A DNA stretch of 64,000 nt. Source: Brasilonema sp. UFV-L1. Its GTDB lineage: Bacteria > Cyanobacteriota > Cyanobacteriia > Cyanobacteriales > Nostocaceae. Each line of letters starts with the position of its first letter. The first letter of the stretch is position 1. The DNA is taken from contig NZ_QMEA01000045.1 in NCBI RefSeq assembly GCF_012912105.1, positions 24,567-88,566 on the forward strand. Reading direction: 5' to 3'. Below, piece after piece: positions 63,875 through 64,000 of the stretch. The notes beneath the pieces were generated by a model, which was given only the letters and a program-made list of their open reading frames with translations, did no database searches and was not told the DNA's origin. The translations under genes were made by a program, and so were the position numbers.

Positions 63875-64000
63875 CGCTCCAGCATTGACAACAGCATTCT
63901 TATTACATCAATTTTCCGTTATCTTTGTCATCTGCAGCGAGTATGACTAACAAAGTACGAAAATGTCAGTCGCTATAGGGAGGGAGTGAGGGAGGGAGGG
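63875..64000. other. Right edge of the window
   Basis: Upstream region of the saccharopine-dehydrogenase-like gene; ends in a GGGAGGGAGTGAGGGAGGG purine run. No gene is visible. Confidence 0.4.

Overview
The window looks like chromosomal DNA of a filamentous, probably heterocyst-forming (Nostocales-type) cyanobacterium. This rests on Rubisco activase with a RbcS-like tail, NdhB, a high-light-inducible protein, hormogonium-polysaccharide-type proteins, a CoaR-type MerR/precorrin isomerase regulator, many GCGATCGC (HIP1) octamers, and intergenic spaces packed with heptameric repeats, small inverted-repeat elements and GC-rich palindromes. The genus cannot be fixed by eye. I found no tRNA, rRNA, CRISPR array or prophage.

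Layout. 0-9.3 kb: rca; a 2H phosphoesterase with a WD40 protein; an unannotated 56-residue Hlip; alanine dehydrogenase; and a minus-strand signalling group (CheR, CheB and a REC-PAS-histidine kinase). 10-20 kb: CapA-like protein, a two-partner-secretion exoprotein, larE, a LivH-type permease, a 53-residue membrane protein, lipA, ndhB. 20-31 kb: RRM protein, topA, a 45-residue protein ahead of aroQ, an ADP-ribosylglycohydrolase-like pseudoenzyme, a 7TM-HD phosphodiesterase and a LOG protein. 31-40 kb: a secreted protein, HpsL- and HpsN-like genes, a 1-kb patch of mobile-element debris (ribbon-helix-helix gene, operator-like palindromes, structured RNA-like tract), YdcF, an EamA transporter and a GAF kinase. 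40-49 kb: DM13 protein, ferredoxin-reductase fusion, a compact DUF488/DUF488/dual-OB operon, a GAF protein, a SulP transporter and two acyltransferases.

50-56.4 kb is the most coherent block. A COG0523 metallochaperone, an FAD/NAD(P) protein, a P-loop protein, two metallophosphatase-like proteins with altered metal-site residues and a HemB of the zinc-cysteine-free type are all on the plus strand. Two Zur-box-like sequences sit just upstream of the COG0523 and P-loop genes. It reads as a zinc-limitation island.

56.4-64 kb: repeat-rich DNA (a ten-copy 21-bp tandem array, hairpins, a MITE-like element), a TPR fragment and a small adaptor-like protein that may be remains of an NLR/TPR conflict system, coaR without a visible coaT, a secreted nucleoside-hydrolase-like protein and a saccharopine-dehydrogenase-like protein.

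A recurring theme is repeat DNA moving into genes. Small elements supply the stop codons of topA, the RHH gene and a metallophosphatase gene. Heptamer arrays hold the stop codon of the DM13 gene and possible start codons of two genes. Repeat-derived sequence is translated inside a histidine kinase linker, a signal-peptide n-region and a TPR fragment.
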